Shown here: in pieces, positions 63,002-64,000 of the stretch
Layout of the letters: every line of letters starts with the position of its first letter
Position numbering within the stretch: position 1 is the first letter of the stretch
From: Solirubrobacterales bacterium
GTDB taxonomy: Bacteria > Actinomycetota > Thermoleophilia > Solirubrobacterales > 70-9
Length of the DNA: 64,000 bases
Assembly: GCA_016712175.1 (NCBI GenBank)
Contig: JADJRQ010000001.1
Span: forward strand, 620,001 to 684,000
Direction of reading: 5' to 3'
The notes under the pieces: generated by a model
What the model was told of the DNA's origin: nothing
Databases searched by the model: none
Seen by the model: only the letters and a program-made list of their open reading frames with translations
Made by a program: the position numbers and the translations under genes

Positions 63002-64000
63002 ATGGCACCCCCTCCCGAAGAAGGCAGCGGCAAACCGGCCGGACCGGGGCCGCAGTACGAGCTACCCGTTTCCCCGCTGGAGCGGATCGAAGCCCGTGGA
63101 AAAATCCGCGGCCGGCTCGGCCTGCTCGGCCCCGCCTTCGTCGCCGCAGTCGCGTACATCGACCCGGGCAACTTCGCGACCAACTTCGAGTCGGGAGCCA
63201 AGTTCGGCTACACCCTGACCTGGGTGATCGTCATGGCCAACCTGATGGCGATGCTGGTCCAGTACCTCTCGGCCAAAGCGGGTCTCGCTTCGGGGATGAG
63301 CCTGCCGGAACTCTGCCGGGTCAGCTTCCCCCGGACGACCAACTTCTTCCTCTGGATCCAGGCCGAGATCGTCGCGATAGCGACCGACCTGGCTGAGTTC
63401 GTCGGCGCGGCGATCGGCCTCAACCTGCTCTTCGGCATCCCGCCGTTCCCCGCCGGCCTGATCACCGCGGTGATCGCGATCGGAATCCTCGCCCTCGAAC
63501 AGCGCGGCTACCGCAAGTTCGAACTGGCAATCATCGGCCTGCTCGGCCTGGTCGCCCTTGGCTTCCTGTACGACTTCGTCGCCGTCGGGGACCAGTCGGC
63601 CACCGGAATCGCCGGGGGCCTGATCCCCGGCTTCGAAGGTTCGGAATCAGTCCTCTGGCAATCGGAATCATCGGTGCCACGGTCATGCCACACGTGGTCT
63701 ACCTCCACTCGGCCCTGGTCCAGCGCCGGGTCGTTCCGGAGAACGAAGAAGAGCGTCAGAAGATCCTGCGCTTCACCAAGATCGACTGCATCGTCGGCCT
63801 GAGCATCGCCGGCGTGATCAACCTCTCGATGCTCTTCATCGCCGTTGCGCTCTTCAAGAAGACTGGAAGCCTCGACATCGACTCGATCGAAGGCGCCCAT
63901 GCCGGCTTGATGGAAGTGGTCGGCGGCGGCGCGGCCCTGGCCTTCGCTATCGCCCTGCTGGCCTCCGGCCTCTCCTCTTCGAGTGTCGGCACCTACGCCG
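63002..64000 (+). CDS. Nramp-family divalent metal transporter (partial, frameshifted)
   Basis: Proton-coupled Mn2+/Fe2+ importer of the inner membrane. Metal-binding helix 1 carries FVAAVAYIDPGNFATNFESG (DPGN). Further helices and IQAEIVAIATDLAEFVGAAI (the DLAE region) follow. One base is missing near 63655-63656: the first frame derails into WQSESSVPRSCH, while the restored frame reads AIGIIGATVMPHVVYLHSAL with the helix 6 metal motif MPH. The frame then stays open to the window end at SSSSVGTYA. The last third of the protein is beyond base 64000. Confidence 0.88.

Noticed and set aside
1..64000. CRISPR arrays, insertion sequences, prophage or defence systems
   Set aside because: No regularly spaced direct repeats, transposase, integrase or phage structural genes were seen; the DnaC-like gene sits in a housekeeping operon.

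Overview
The window is high-GC bacterial chromosome with many GTG/TTG starts and tight stop/start overlaps. It most likely comes from an actinobacterium, and the mix points to Thermoleophilia/Solirubrobacterales. Clues are a 1504-residue Lhr helicase, a fused PafB-PafC type WYL regulator, an Mrp ATPase without its CxxC, a CIRCE-controlled groES-groEL pair, and large secreted proteins with basic carboxy-terminal modules. The lineage is inferred from gene content only. There is no rRNA, no tRNA I could recognise, no CRISPR array and no transposase.

Layout. 1-7.4 kb: two secreted proteins, mrp, a secreted clan GH-A hydrolase, ferredoxin fdxA, an SDR epimerase, a winged-helix gene remnant and a methyltransferase. 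7.4-11.3 kb: a kelch-type secreted protein, then groEL and groES with a strong terminator and a CIRCE operator. 11.4-17.2 kb: ASCH protein, Crp/Fnr regulator and Lhr helicase in one leftward run. 17.4-36.7 kb: a cell-surface polysaccharide locus. It holds an initiating phosphoglycosyltransferase, two GT2 and two GT4 glycosyltransferases, dTDP-rhamnose synthesis (rfbA, rfbD, rfbB, rfbC), a polymerase-like protein, an O-antigen-ligase-like protein, a flippase, and two more GH-A paralogues. 36.8-43.8 kb: flavin/F420-type oxidoreductase, metallo-beta-lactamase fold hydrolase, PafBC-like regulator, tandem TetR regulators, a nucleotide-sugar dehydrogenase and a membrane protein. 44.1-49.9 kb: purA, a DnaC-like loader, dnaB, rplI, rpsR, ssb, rpsF. 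49.9-64 kb: housekeeping and envelope genes (TAP-type hydrolase, otsA, htrA, thiL, UPF0104 protein, class A PBP, CPBP protease, pyrE, SDR, class III aminotransferase, Nramp transporter).

How the genes fit together. The polysaccharide locus supplies activated rhamnose, a lipid-linked starter sugar, chain-extending transferases, export and polymerisation. The three GH-A hydrolases, two inside it and one at 3.8 kb, may trim or release the product outside the cell. The replication/ribosome block pairs dnaB with a DnaC-like ATPase that probably loads it.

Quality warning. At least eight genes contain a one-base indel relative to their family reading frame: kelch protein, groEL, initiating transferase, polymerase, PPOX-type protein, nucleotide-sugar dehydrogenase, PBP and Nramp. 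Two genes carry an in-frame TAG (htrA, PBP), and the natural dnaB start reads ATA. Correcting these restores normal protein lengths and removes an apparent dehydrogenase-membrane fusion. I read this mainly as uncorrected sequencing error, although true decay of individual genes cannot be excluded.

The most unusual structural signals are non-coding. They are a near-perfect 49-bp palindrome inserted in frame inside lhr, a 55-bp dispersed repeat pair with compensatory stem changes, very long perfect hairpins at 49.2 and 59.1 kb, and mutually exclusive stems at 3.7 kb.
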